Source of the DNA: Schistosoma haematobium
Taxonomy: Eukaryota > Platyhelminthes > Trematoda > Strigeidida > Schistosomatidae
Assembly (NCBI RefSeq): GCF_000699445.3
Contig: NC_067197.1
Coordinates: 29,557,809 to 29,621,808 of the forward strand
Direction of reading: 5' to 3'
DNA: 64,000 nucleotides
Part shown: positions 23,901 to 34,185 of the stretch, in pieces
Layout of the letters: every line of letters starts with the position of its first letter
How positions within the stretch are numbered: position 1 is the stretch's first letter
Program-made: the position numbers and the translations under genes
The notes under the pieces: generated by a model
Told to the model about the DNA's origin: nothing
What the model saw: the letters and a program-made list of their open reading frames with translations, nothing else
The model's database searches: none

Positions 23901-26900
23901 CAGACAGATACGCGCTCGTACTAGAGCATGATCTGAATCTAAGCATGTGCTCCAGAATGAGCGACAGTCTTCTATCGAGCCCCTCCATCGGTGGCTGATA
24001 GCGATGTGATCTATTTGGGTCCAACGTTGGGACGAATTACGGGGGTCGCCATGTTAAAAGATGTTTTTCCTTATGCTTAAAGTTAGTATTTGCAAGGAAC
24101 AGGTGGTTATCTGAGCATAGCTGCAACAAACGGTCGCCATTATCTGTTCTTTGAGCCACGACACCATAAGATCCACCTAGGTGTCTTTCCCTATCGCTTA
24201 GTTTACCTACTTGAGCATTAAAGTCACCGGCCACTATTGCTACATCAGAGCGCCTAGCTTTTCGGAGAAGTTCGGAAAGCTTTCTGTAAAACTCATCTTT
24301 TACATCATCTGAGCTGCGGTCAGTGGGAGAATAGGCAGAGACGACGAAGAGGCAACGACGAGTGTCCCTATCTTTCCGAGTCCTTATTGTTCCTTTCAGT
24401 CGGACAGCGCACAGACGACTGTCTACTGGGATGCACTCTAAGAGAACTAGTTCTGCTCTAGGACTCAATGCTATACCTACGCCGGCGAGGCCACGGGAAG
24501 CAGAATCAGGGCTTCCAGATACACGAAGCGTAAATCGAGTCGGTTCTTTATTTTGGCATGGTGAGGTCAAATGAATGACGCTACTCGGATCTTGTATGCG
24601 TGTTTCGGAGACGCAGCACACATCGATGGCGCGAGATTCTAAAGTCCTAGCTAAGGAAGCCTGCTGTCCTATTTGGCACAGTGTTCGGACGTTAAAAGCT
24701 CCTACGTGTAGTTTAGAGCGTGGTTTCAGGAGACCAGGAATAGCGTTCCACGTACTCGAATCGTTTGCCCTAGCGGTGCGAGGTGATAAAGAGACGTGAG
24801 GAGGGTTAGTCACGGAGATAAGAGAGGTATTAGGAGGTGTAGGAAGGATTTGAATGTGACCAACTTTGTCTCGTGTGCTGTTACGGGTATGAGGGCTGAT
24901 GTCACTTCCCGGCTGCCCACACCGTGGAAGGGTATTTCTTGAGGAACCTGAAAAGGAAATTGGATTAGTGTTGGTCTTGACGACCTGGGAGCGTGACCGC
25001 AGAGCACAAGGGACAACTGCTTGAGGCCGGTCGCGCACGGCCTTTTTGCGGAAGGTTTTTGACGTGCTAGCTCCGTTCTTCAAAGGGCCTTCCGCCGGAG
25101 ACGGAAATCCGTGAGGTAAGGTGAGGTGTGACATTTTTAGGGTCGACCTTTTCTAACCCCACCCCTCCGTGTGGGAAGGCAGCATCGCTGTCATGCTGGT
25201 TGTCCGAGGGAAACACCCTACTGCCGTCACACCCCTCTACAGTCAGCAGTACGACTTCGCCCTCAGACCTTGAGTTGCTGCTTTTAGTCTTACTGTTCAC
25301 TAATCAACCTGCCTGGCATGGTAGAACCTACAGGAACATATGTTCCAGCCAATATAGCTCGGTTGGGTCATCACGATAGGCAAGCCCGACCACCGCGTCA
25401 AGGTAGCAGCTTCGGTCGGGTGACTGAAATGTCACCTATAATAAGCAGTACAGATACTTCGTGCACTGCTTAAAACATTTAAAGTGACAGCGAGATCTTA
25501 ATTTTTACCATCACAGAGTAAAAATGATGCTGTTAAACTAATCACGTGTTCAATTCTGTCTCTATAGACTGTATACAACAGGCGAATCGATACTATCCTC
25601 AAATAATAATCCTTGATCTTGAAACAAAGCTTAATATGCTGGTATTACATTTTATGAAAAGAACCTCCTGAATTTTTGAGCAGAACTCACTCATTCATAT
25701 GGCTACAGAGCATTTTCGCATTATAGCTGATATAATTTCGTAGTGAAAACCTTAACCCTCGACCTCTAGTCCTGACCCTGATCAAGGACAGAAAATATGG
25801 GTTTTTTGAAAATCAATTTGGGTCCCTATATTCTGGCTTAGGAAGGCACATAAACTATAGTCCATAAGAACGGATTTGTGAACGTTTATCTTTTGATTTA
25901 CAGGCAGAGGAACTTATCAAAGACTAATAGATTCATTAATTATGTAAAATTTGAGTAAAGCCAAAATAATTGAGACATAATAAGATGAATTCACCATTTT
26001 TCGTGGTTTCTCATCAGCTGCTTACAACCATATGTATATTTAAACGTAACATTGATCTATGGTATAATATGAAACAAACAACATTGACGATGGCTTTTTC
26101 ATTCACTTAATTCTCTAAACTTATACCAACTCTTCAAATCCTGTCTACTTATTATGTAACCTATCTCATCAATTTCTAATTCTAGACAACTACCACCTCA
26201 GTACTCCAAATCTTCTATATCTATTTTCAAGTGATTTGAACTATATGTAAACTATTGAAAACTTCTATAAGTATCACAATCCATCTTATCTGTTTCCAAA
26301 CTTCATTTAATTACTGCCTTACCGACCCCCCTGTTTTTCGAATTCAATATATACACATAGTTGTGAGCAGCTGACGAGAAACCACGAAATATGATGAATT
26401 CATCTTATTTTGCCTCAATTTTCGCTTTGGCTTTATTCGAATTCGAAAAGGGAATCAATTGTATGTAAAATATGTTTACACTTAGCAATATTAGTGTTTT
26501 ATTTTCAATAAACTATCCATCTACAAAGGCTGTTTTTTAGTTGACTAGGTACTAGCTGAAAATTTGTCGTTGTTTTAGGCTCGTTCCTATACTACACTTC
26601 TACAGACATTTTAATAATTAGTGAAATATCCTTGACATGATGAGTGAAATTCAAGTACTTCCTGACAATCCATTGTTAACAGCTAGTCTGAGCATAACCA
26701 GAGAGAGAGGAGTTTTCGTTAACCAGTTTATTAACAAATGTTCGTCTCAACCTACGTTAATAAGTGATTGATGCAATTTCTAAATTTATATAAGCTCCAT
26801 AGGAATAAAAAATAATTAATAGATTTCAATTATCATTCACTAATGACGTTGATTGGGAATTAATGGAGCTCGAAATGGCACCGTTAGAAGCAAGGTATTT

Positions 26901-28918
26901 CATTAATGATATATAGAGAGGATTACTGAATAGAGTGAATTTGAGTAATAGTGACCACTGTAAATGAATTCAAACTCTCTATAGATAGCTATCAATTGTT
27001 TGATATAACGCAAAATAGTTGCTGTGAAACATCTGTTAGACGTTTGAGACTTGAAAGGTTTTTGTAAATTGAAGGCAGTTAATACGATAGTTATCAGGGT
27101 TCCGGCAAAATAAACGACCATTGGCTAGGCACTGATGTGACTTCAAAATAATCGAAGATTAGAAAGAAAAAATCTAGTGAGGATACACCTACATTAGCAG
27201 AATAAAAAAGTTACCTTTTTTATATAGTAATTCCTAACTTAGCTAAGAAATGTGCATTATATAACAATGAATACCACGTTTTCGTGAAATAATGTAGGAG
27301 TTTTGCGTGACGGCAATATCAAAAAGTTTCCAATCCCTAGAGTTGTTTATGATAGATATTAGTTCGTATAAATTACCTCCATGGACGGAGAGTGCGAATA
27401 GTAACAACATAAAAATTAATAGTATTCCTTTGTTATGGACGGTTTTTCAGAGTAAAAATGGCAAACATAACTTTCAGTTAGATAGTTAGGACATGTTAGT
27501 TGTACTTTTCGAGCTGTAATTAGCAATCTCAGTGGTCTACATAAACCTACTTCACGAAAAGGTACCGAAGATGTAATTACTATGACACAAATATAAACTG
27601 GCGTGATACCAGCACTGGTTTAGCAGTTCAAAGTTTAGGATCCAATCCCCGATGTATTTTTCTTTTACTTTACTTGAATGACAACCTAGCCTTCCGACTT
27701 CTTGGAAGATTTAGCTTGTGCAAACAGAACTTTCTTCTATGTAATTCCAGTTACGCCTGACAAATGACTTAGTGCCCGATGCCATGGTACGGCCGATAGT
27801 GGAAAGTCAGCTCATCCTCTCGAAATGCTCTCACATGGCCACGCGTATACAGCCACTGTCAAGGAAGTCCTACTCACTGCCTTCTCGCGAAAGGAAGGGT
27901 TACGGAATTCAAAGGACAGAAATCGAACTTCTGGTGATTTGATCGGGTTGGTGGATATGGAGAACCTTCCTAGGGGAGTTGGAAAACACTGACTCCAAAT
28001 TAATGATGCGCTTGGGTTCCAGAGTCCTGGAGGAATAAATGGTATATGAACCTATTGTTGGTCTCCGTCTACCATGGGAATGCATCTCCTAATGTTGCTC
28101 CACTGCCTTGTGGATTAGACATCTGAATGAAAGGCTCAGAGAGTGGCCCTTAAGGAAACCATATGCTTCGGTTTGGGCGATCGGGTAGTATTCCAGCCCT
28201 TAAACAAATCGAATGACAAAGTGTAGCGCATATGTATTTGGTACTTTCTCGTGCCATTGTTTACGCGTTTAAATAAATGACTCATTACAGCATATAAATA
28301 CTGACTCGAAATATGTAGTACTTACGACAAACATTCATGTGCGCCGAGATCTATGAACGCGAGTCCAAACAATCCAGTTACTGATGCACATATTATATAT
28401 GGTCTTGTATCTAGGTCCATACTACTCACAATGCCACATATAGTTGACCATTGTTTAAAATGAACGCTTGAACATTCGGTTATAAGGATGATCAAATTAT
28501 ATTCTTGAAATTTATCTTTTAGATCATCTCCCAGCTCAGAAGACTGTACTTTAACCATTGGATTCAGGCTTTGAGTACGACCAATAACCGCGTCGGCACG
28601 CTAAAAAATGTATAAGTTATCGTAAAGGAAGAACGAACTGCTACTTACGTTTAGTCCAACAGAATCACGTGGTATAAGGAAGTTGTTTTCCAAATCGTCA
28701 TTAGTGACTTGTTGACCATCTATAATTGTGAGGCTGGAGATACCCGCCAGAACAATATTTTTAGCTATTTCTGCAGCCAATGCATTCATACCAAGTAATA
28801 AAACTTTAGACTGTTTGAGTCGATTTTGTGATTCTATGCCCCATAGTCTTATTTGTCTGTCATACAATTCAGCTTCTTCTTCTGTTATTAAATTGTTGGA
28901 GAGATTATCGGATACCAT
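14823..28918 (-). CDS. SAE1: SUMO-activating enzyme subunit 1 (SAE1/Aos1), six exons
   Basis: Exons on the minus strand: 28918-28649, 28600-28326, 20531-20420, 18209-18089, 17398-17269, 14924-14823; about 336 residues, close to the usual ~345. The start at 28918 (MVSDNLSNN) fits family length; an in-frame Met at 28945 is possible. Visible signatures are [30 protein letters not shown] and LTIIDGQQV (ThiF/E1 fold), then [22 protein letters not shown] and a C-terminal NWYFFNG strand. Known role: pairs with Uba2/SAE2 to adenylate SUMO in the nucleus; SAE1 carries no catalytic cysteine. Five introns, with LINE insertions in the second and a Gypsy fragment in the last. The exon 3-4 join is one base out of frame unless a homopolymer at 20421-20426 is miscounted. 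Confidence 0.92.
15440..15524 (+). repeat. AGC/AGT triplet repeat and (AT)n tract
   Basis: 15440-15479 is a run of GTAGCA/GTAGTA triplets; 15499-15522 is (AT)12. Intronic. Confidence 0.9.
15680..16903 (-). mobile_element. Gypsy-like LTR retrotransposon fragment (integrase end plus 3' region)
   Basis: The minus-strand frame 16888-16097 is the C-terminal half of a Gypsy integrase: [19 protein letters not shown] (catalytic Glu region), [19 protein letters not shown], and a chromatin-binding-like [20 protein letters not shown] segment. About 350 bp of presumed 3' UTR/LTR follows. A 66-bp piece of the integrase (16838-16903) is repeated at 15680-15745, bounding the fragment. It sits in the last SAE1 intron. 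Confidence 0.75.
16097..16888 (-). pseudogene. Gypsy integrase C-terminal region
   Basis: 263 codons open, truncated at the N-terminus (no HHCC zinc finger and no first two catalytic Asp). It contains the [11 protein letters not shown] helix with the last catalytic Glu and a C-terminal domain with [11 protein letters not shown] and [10 protein letters not shown], followed by a Ser/Thr-rich tail. The sequence differs from the Gypsy integrase at 45190-45486, so it is a separate family. Confidence 0.82.
17269..17398 (-). CDS. SAE1: SAE1 exon 5
   Basis: Acceptor TTATAAG, donor GTAAGT. Reads [21 protein letters not shown] then [14 protein letters not shown], the helix-strand region conserved in Aos1. 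It ends on a full codon. Confidence 0.9.
17399..20419 (-). other. SAE1 introns 3 and 4
   Basis: AT-rich. Around 17985-18035 a short stretch resembles the RTE endonuclease QIDHIAIS region but is too decayed to call. Nothing else recognised. Confidence 0.45.
18089..18209 (-). CDS. SAE1: SAE1 exon 4
   Basis: Acceptor CTTCAG, donor GTAAGT. The only open frame is (V)[10 protein letters not shown]...[18 protein letters not shown](E). The start aligns with the family block KKxVxxxPxxEAL. It joins exon 5 in phase, making a split Glu codon. Confidence 0.82.
20420..20531 (-). CDS. SAE1: SAE1 exon 3
   Basis: Acceptor TTTTAG and donor GTAATT. Reads [17 protein letters not shown] through TETVLVKK, the Lys/Ser-rich linker that precedes the conserved VKKKVVF-like strand. 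It ends in phase 0, while exon 4 needs phase 1; a seventh A in the A6 run next to the donor would fix this. Confidence 0.8.
21036..21478 (+). mobile_element. Second copy of the chimeric RTE-1 derivative
   Basis: 21036-21165 matches 1-129 at roughly 90 percent by eye, followed by the same in-frame join SPNRL..D(I/E)(S/F)SARIQ. It then skips most of the RT C-terminus to [12 protein letters not shown] and the RTE-1 3' UTR and tail. The tail carries the 14-bp target duplication of the next element. Confidence 0.8.
21705..24041 (-). pseudogene. RTE-1 ORF2, C-terminal part: end of endonuclease plus reverse transcriptase
   Basis: The frame is open from just after the frameshift: [13 protein letters not shown], then a linker with [24 protein letters not shown], then RT motifs [74 protein letters not shown], and the C-terminal [10 protein letters not shown] region, ending IHSLCSPKF. 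The first catalytic region keeps its Asp. A later in-frame GTG at 23738 is not a real start. Confidence 0.88.
24037..25134 (-). pseudogene. RTE-1 ORF2, N-terminal part: APE endonuclease
   Basis: Begins [10 protein letters not shown] at 25134 and continues to a premature stop at 24037. A low-complexity N-terminal ~140 residues precede the endonuclease: [58 protein letters not shown]. The frame breaks in a five-C run; in the shifted frame the domain goes on as [14 protein letters not shown] and DSDHALV, completing the catalytic set. Otherwise intact, consistent with recent insertion or a sequencing indel. Confidence 0.88.
25947..26445. mobile_element. Non-coding element with ~90-bp terminal inverted repeats (MITE/foldback-like)
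   Basis: 25947-26035 and 26353-26445 are inverted copies of each other. Shared blocks are AAAGCCAAAA, ATAAGATGAATTCA, TTTCGTGGTTTCTC and TCAGCTGCT. The ~320-bp core has no coding potential. The arms are diverged by about 15 percent by eye, so the copy is old. No target duplication was identified. Confidence 0.65.
26446..27778 (-). other. SAE1 intron 2, unassigned part
   Basis: AT-rich sequence between the inverted-terminal element and the RTE-2 derivative. No gene recognised. Confidence 0.45.
27779..28290 (+). mobile_element. Non-autonomous RTE-2 derivative (head plus 3' tail)
   Basis: 28000-28190 matches the 5' region of the RTE-2 copy (2985-3215), and 28195-28285 matches the tails at 2060-2143 and 4750-4800 (ends CGTTTAAATAAAT). 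No endonuclease or RT lies between. It ends about 30 bp from the SAE1 exon 2 donor. Confidence 0.65.
28326..28600 (-). CDS. SAE1: SAE1 exon 2
   Basis: Acceptor TTTTTTAG precedes 28600; donor GTAAGT follows 28326. Begins [19 protein letters not shown], matching the SAE1 stretch after SVGxN, and includes [10 protein letters not shown]. It leaves two bases of a split Ser codon. Confidence 0.94.
28649..28918 (-). CDS. SAE1: SAE1 exon 1
   Basis: Encodes 90 residues with the E1-type N-terminal motif YDRQIRLWG and the Rossmann-like [16 protein letters not shown]. Donor GTAAGT is complementary to 28643-28648. The exon ends on a full codon (GLN). Confidence 0.95.
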
Positions 28919-30339
28919 TTTTCCAAAATTAGTTAATTGGTACAATTTCCGAACTAGACCATATAATGAATCCAGAGTACTATGAATTCTAGTATTAAAA
29001 AAGGTCAGTAAGTTTAACGTACATATTGAAACAAAAGAAAAGTAGTTGGATAAAAAAATGCTGTGAGTAGAAAACTAGTTGGCAAATACAATTATTTGGT
29101 GGTATTCTAAGTCTGAGTATAATTGCTAGAGATCTAAGATTGCTTAATCATAAGCAAAGTAGAACCTGGTCAATATGCACCAGAGTTCTCACGAATTTTA
29201 TCATGCAGTCACATTTTGACAAAATTAAACGAAAGTAGTCAGAGTATCAAACACATGCATTACTAGAATTACTAACCGAGTTTACAAGGTTATGTAACAG
29301 TATATGAGTTATTGAAATCAGAGTTGACTACAAAGTAAAATTCTCCACAAAACCCATTCTGATAATAATCAACTGCTCATTAGTGACTGACTTCAAGAAA
29401 AACTCCTGGAGTTCTAGTGAGAAGCCGTTACTAGTGGAGTTCAACCGGTCTGTTGTGAGATAACAACTCACTGAAGACAATGGTGTACGGTGGCGCAACT
29501 TCGTGGATTGGTTGAAGTTAGACATTAACACCGTTGGATGCCGGCTCAGTGGTCTAAAAAGTTAGTGTTTTAGCCAAATATATTGTACATTATTCGAATT
29601 ACATTCGACTTCTCAGAGTTAGGGCTCTAACCTAGATGTTTCTTTGAGGACTGAATGTGCAAATGATAGTTTTGGTATATAAAAACAGTGAAGGGTTTGA
29701 GCGCAGACGAAACATTAAAAAAAGGATTTTGTGAGCGCTTTAGATGATACTAAGGGTTATTTTGCTTCAATTAGTTTAAGAATATGCAAATAAATGATTA
29801 AATTGACCACAAATTCCAGAAGTTGACATATCTTCACACATTGACAACCAAAGTAATCCCAAAATAAGGTTGCTTAGTTTTAATAACTTCTGCCACTAAG
29901 TATTTTCTGATATTCTAAAACCTATCTAGGAGCAGGTGTGTTGGACAGCACTATACACCAAGGTAAAATTTTGGTTACATAGGAGACGCCAGTAACCACC
30001 TGAAGATGTTTCCGAAGAACTGGTAGCATTACATAACCAAAAGGTTTGGAATGTTAAAATCAAGTGTACGTTTCCAGGGAGGAAGTTAATGAGATAACTG
30101 TAGATCTAAACTCCCTAAGTTGAATGTAATGTATTATTGAAGTCACACCACAAACTACTTAAAGGTTAATGGTGGTAAAAACACGTCTAGAAGTTGTTCT
30201 AAGGCTGAGAATATCATATTAGAGAGAAAATCTAACGAGTAAACTCTGTGATGTATTTACACTTGACATAAAAAGACGTTCTCATCGGCAAGATAACTGA
30301 TTACTCATAACAGTTAGGCTGCAACTACCCAATCTCACT
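28919..30339. other. SAE1 upstream region
   Basis: Presumed 5' UTR and promoter of SAE1 at the left, then AT-rich sequence with one SINE fragment. No open frame with recognisable similarity and no clear promoter element was seen. Confidence 0.5.
29400..29560 (+). mobile_element. Truncated tRNA-derived SINE
   Basis: TTGGTTGAAGTTAGACATTA and the following GCCGGCTCAGTGG match the SINE at 4816-5005 on the opposite strand. The copy breaks just after the A box; the B box is not recognisable. Confidence 0.55.
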
Positions 30340-30535
30340 ATTATGGGGAAGCTTTGAGGGAAAATCCCGAAGTGTTATAAAATTCTAGGGAAATGTTGTG
30401 AAAAACCCAGTTTCCCCAAAACTTTAGGGATTTTCCCCAAACCTGGGGAAATGGTGTTTTTGTACCATTTTCCCAAAATTTTCTATTGCGACTTCAAAAG
30501 TTGCTTAAATCGAACAAAACTTTACCCAAAATAGG
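30340..30535. repeat. TTTCCC-rich interspersed repeat, copy 1
   Basis: A run of short GGGGAA / TTTCCCC motifs in both orientations. Loosely similar to 37541-37742 and its mirror 48370-48571 (shared GGGGAAGCT start and CCCAAAATA end). Unclassified. Confidence 0.4.
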
Positions 30536-31089
30536 GAGACTGGGCAGTATAAATTAATTTAGCACGTGATACAGATTTACATTTGTTAAGACCTACTACA
30601 CAGACTATCACGATGAAACCGCAGCCACATACACTGAAAGAATGAAAATGATGAAATGAACGAAATAGAGGACAATGCAGCTCGCCCCCAGTTTTAAACA
30701 ATGATTTGATCCACACTTAATTGTGGTTAATCAGAGGAATTTCTCTGATTAACCGCTGAATTCAGTGAGATATGGAGTCATATAGGCTTGAGTTTGTATT
30801 GTTACAAATAACTATATAAGGCTAACTTCAGATTTACTTACGTGGTGAGCAAGAAATACGTCAAACTGCCAATAAATTGGAATGAAAACTATGTTACAAG
30901 CACTAGCAATACAGAAATTGATGTGTCATGCAAAAAAGCCTGTTAATAGCTGATAAATAACGACACAAAAAATCCACGACAATATGTAACGTGTGCGCGA
31001 AAATCCCTGGCTTACCCGCTAGTCCGTGCCACGTTATGAACTTAGATTTATACCAAATTCGGTAACTCAACTTTTACAACCATTTGAGT

Positions 31090-31560
31090 ACCAAGGTCAT
31101 GCGGTAGCACATTCAAATGGTTCAAATGGTTGTGGACGGAATAGAAGAAGCTTTCGCTTAACAGGCTTCCGTGTCTAGTAGCAGGGGATCACCACATCCT
31201 CCAGGTAGGAACCTAGGTATGTTAACAATAAAAGAGGAAAAGAAATTGGTAAATCATAGTGTGATGCTGTCCTTGGTCCTTAAGAATAGGTCAAGTTGCC
31301 TCTTGAAGGACTCCTGAGAAGTCGCTTGGACAAGCTCGGCCGGCAGCGAATTTCAGCTTTTGACAACTCTTAAGGAGTAGAAGTTGTGTCTATATTCCGT
31401 CTTGCTATGTTGTGTTTCCAGTGAGCGCTTCAACACTTAAAACCTGTGGAACAAACCGTCTAAAAGCATTGTCTTTCTACGTCTACTTGCTTCAATGATG
31501 GAAAATGATTCGTATTTACAAATTTTTTTAAAAAAATTCAGCAATCTGGCGTACGAAACG
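31090..31560 (-). mobile_element. CR1-like LINE 3' end
   Basis: The minus strand reads YSLRVVK..NSLPAELVQATSQ then SFKRQLDLFLRTKDSITL and a stop near 31258, the usual C-terminus of CR1/Jockey-type RT proteins, followed by a 3' UTR. It is decayed upstream. Confidence 0.65.
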
Positions 31561-31776
31561 CGCATGTTTCAAAAAGGGCAGTGATGTTGTACTTGTTGTG
31601 ATTATCCTTGATTTTGTGTAATTGCTGCATCAAAATCATTCTTGGTCTATATCAAAGTACCTTAGTTAAGGTTTGAAATCTTGCTGAAGTTTGTCTTGTG
31701 GTAGCCTTTTACTCATTGACTGACACTTGTGTTCATACTGTGATCATATTGTATTTTACATCTTACTCTAACTAAA

Positions 31777-33218
31777 ATGGTTGGTAGTACTCACAAATGT
31801 GAACAACCAAACTGTTTGTTCCCTGTGGAGGAAGTAATGCAGAATAATGAATGCAAAAAGAGGTTCCATAAGGTGTGCATCCGTTTAAGTCCCACTGCAT
31901 ACAAAAGATGTTCGAAGCCTAACTCACATTAGCTTCGTATGTTTTGCTGTGCAAATAAGACGTTACTAATACAAGATGCTATGAGCCTATTGGCTTTGGC
32001 CTGTAAGAAGAACGATTGCGCATGCGCTGATAACACGAGCACTGACAGTGACGAATGTGTCAGTGTAGTACGTGCTGTTACGAGAGGCCTCAAACAACCG
32101 ACTTTGACTGACGGAAAAGTGAAATCTCCGTTAACATTAACGACGAGGGTAGTACCACCTGTCACTGGTATTGGTAAACATGCACCCCTAGTGGAAACTG
32201 AAGATCTGGATAAAACTGTCGCTGCTCCAAATAGTCCTGAGGGGTGAAAAATGGACTACAGTATGCAGAAAACGAAACGAAAAGAAAGAAGCTGTAAGCA
32301 GTACGCAGGTGGTTAGCAAGTCACTGGTGGACCCCATTGTGAGTCACTAAATGCACTACCAAAATCTGATGCACTGCCAAAATCTGATAGTAAGAGAGAA
32401 GCCCATCCTGGCGTGACTGAGAAGAAGAATCTAATCTCACCGAATATTATTGTGAGCAAATTGCTGGAGTCAAACAACCCTGATCCCAAAGTTAGACACG
32501 CGCATGATTTAGAGTAGCTGGGAGAATATATTCGTAGTATCTTACCAAGTAAAAAACTGGTTAGAATAGACAAGTGGACTGAGGAAAATGTTGAACCCCG
32601 ACCATGTGGACTCCTTAACGTAATCCTAGGGTCGGAGAAGCAACGGGATCTCCTGTTAAGTAGCGCTCGTTGTCACAACAACTACTATATACGGTTAGAC
32701 CTTATATGTCTCTGGAAGAGAAAATAAAAAGGAAGGAAGTATTAGCTGAACCAGAAACCCGTCGGCAAAACGATGAAGAAAATCTCCGGCTAGTGTATTT
32801 TCGGATACTCAGGTCTTGGAAGCGAATGCTACCAAGGACTGTGTGCATAGGCCGTTCTACTTGGGAGTTTTTTATGTCAATGCTCGTAGTCTAAGAAATA
32901 GGTTCTATGAACTAAAAGCATTAGTGGGCAGATTAAGGCCACTCATTGTAGCAGTGACAGAAACTTGGTTAGTCCAAGACTTATACATTACTCCAGAATT
33001 ATTCAGATAACATTATTTAGGGAGTGATAGACATGGATGTAGAAAAGGAGGTGGCGTCCTGTTATATATAGCCAATAATATAAACATCCGCTTCTCTGCT
33101 AGAGAATCCCATGATAGCGGTACTTGTGAAGTCATTAGCTGTAAATTGGCTATCTGATTTAGTACATTTATGCTCGGTGTCATCTATCGCAGCCCAATCT
33201 GGTTGAAAAAGGTGGAGA
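31777..33218 (+). mobile_element. CR1-like LINE: ORF1 zinc-finger protein and start of endonuclease
   Basis: From ATG 31777 the frame reads HKCEQPNCLFPVEEV...NECKKRFHKVCIRLSP, a PHD-like Cys/His pattern typical of CR1 ORF1. It has an in-frame TAG at 31930-31932 and continues to 32247. After several frameshifts an endonuclease N-terminus appears (VFYVNARSLRNRF, VAVTETWL, RKGGGVLLYI) and stops at 33218, where another LINE tail is joined. Confidence 0.7.
31933..32247 (+). pseudogene. CR1-like ORF1 remnant
   Basis: Continues ORF1 past the in-frame stop: MFCCANKTLLIQDAMSLLAL with further cysteines, then a Thr/Pro-rich stretch. Broken at both ends. Confidence 0.5.
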
Positions 33219-33220
33219 GG

Positions 33221-33412
33221 TGGTCAGTGTATGACATGGTGTCGTGGCATGAAAGAAAGATGTGAAGGGCTGGCTTCCGTTGGACCTTCACGACTTCATG
33301 GCTGGGGTCCGAGAGATGGTGCAACACAGTGGCTAGAGATGTTACAAGATATGGCTCAGTACAGAAACCAGTGGAGAACTTGTTGTAACCTTATTTTACT
33401 TTCTGTATAAAA
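33221..33412 (+). mobile_element. RTE-2 3'-end fragment
   Basis: Matches 4391-4580 from its very first bases (TGGTCAGTG). The frame reads [10 protein letters not shown] then TQWLEMLQDMAQYRNQWRTC, the RTE C-terminal tail. The left junction is at the same position as in the 4391 copy. Confidence 0.7.
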
Positions 33413-34185
33413 GCTGACAAATAACGACACAAAAAATCCGCGACAATATGAAACACGTACGCGAAAACAGTTTTATTTTGGAAAGGACAGGAGGCCTGAT
33501 GGCCTGTGTTAGTTCTAGTAATGGTGGTCCCTTAGTTGATCCAAATTTCTTTTGAGAGTAGACGGATGGAGCCTCAAATACGTGCTGAGGTAATGAATTA
33601 CACTCGTTGGTGATTCGATGAGAAAGTCGATAGTCAGCTGACAAGTAATCTGTCCTGGGCTTGCGAACGTTTTTGGAGTGTCCTCATAAATTCTCTGTTT
33701 TGCAAAGACTTAAAAAATGAGGGCATGTCAGGTGCAAATTTATTACTAAGTAAATTGAAAACTGCAATCAAGTCGCCCCTAGTTCTTCGTTATGACAACG
33801 CGAATAGGTTTGACTTTGCCAGTCGAGCATCATACGGGAGCTTCGCCATCCATGAATCAGCTCAGTTGCTGTTCTCTAAACCTTTTCCGAAAGTCCACTG
33901 TCTTTTGTCAAGCAGGGGCTAACCGCTTGTATGCAGTACTCAAGTTTAGGACGTACGAACTCTGTATACAAAAGTCAAAAACGTCTTAGCGTTGACATGA
34001 CTAAAAGCCCTGCGTACTGACCATAAAGTTCTGAACCCTTTGGCGACTATTGCACGGCAGTGGGCAGTAGTCTTTAAGTCTTGGTTAACGATGGCTCCTG
34101 AGTCCTTGTGTATCTGTACAACAGGTAGCTCAGTGTTATTCATCGTGTATGCATGTGTAATAGGTCGATATAACAAGCTAGTTGG
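33413..34185 (-). mobile_element. CR1-like LINE reverse transcriptase C-terminus
   Basis: The minus strand reads LPVVQIHKDSGAIVNQDL, HCRAIVAKGFRTLWSVRRAF, and after frameshifts YRLSHRITNECNSLPQHVF. These are the post-RT segments of a CR1-type ORF2. Its end region (33413-33467) is shared with 30948-31005. Confidence 0.65.

Larger units (their letters stand above)
21479..25420 (-). mobile_element. Full-length RTE-1 non-LTR retrotransposon with target duplication
   Basis: The 5' UTR (25420 to ~25134), endonuclease and RT in order, 3' UTR and a short (TGAC)n tail are all present, about 3.94 kb. TGACTGAAATGTCA occurs perfectly at 21465-21478 and 25421-25434 as the target site duplication. It lies in SAE1 intron 2, same strand as the gene. 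A single-base frameshift near 24043 separates the endonuclease and RT frames. Confidence 0.9.

Noticed and set aside
25999..26389. Hammerhead-ribozyme-like core (CTGATGAG...CGAAA and CTGACGAG...CGAAA) in the inverted termini of the 25947-26445 element
   Set aside because: The spacer between the two core halves allows only one base pair in stem II, and no convincing stem I or III with a cleavage site was found. The two cores are simply inverted copies of one terminus.
27590..27660. tRNA-like stretch with a B-box resemblance (GGATCCAATCC)
   Set aside because: The B box has a mismatch at a conserved purine, no cloverleaf could be drawn, and no A box at the right distance was convincing.
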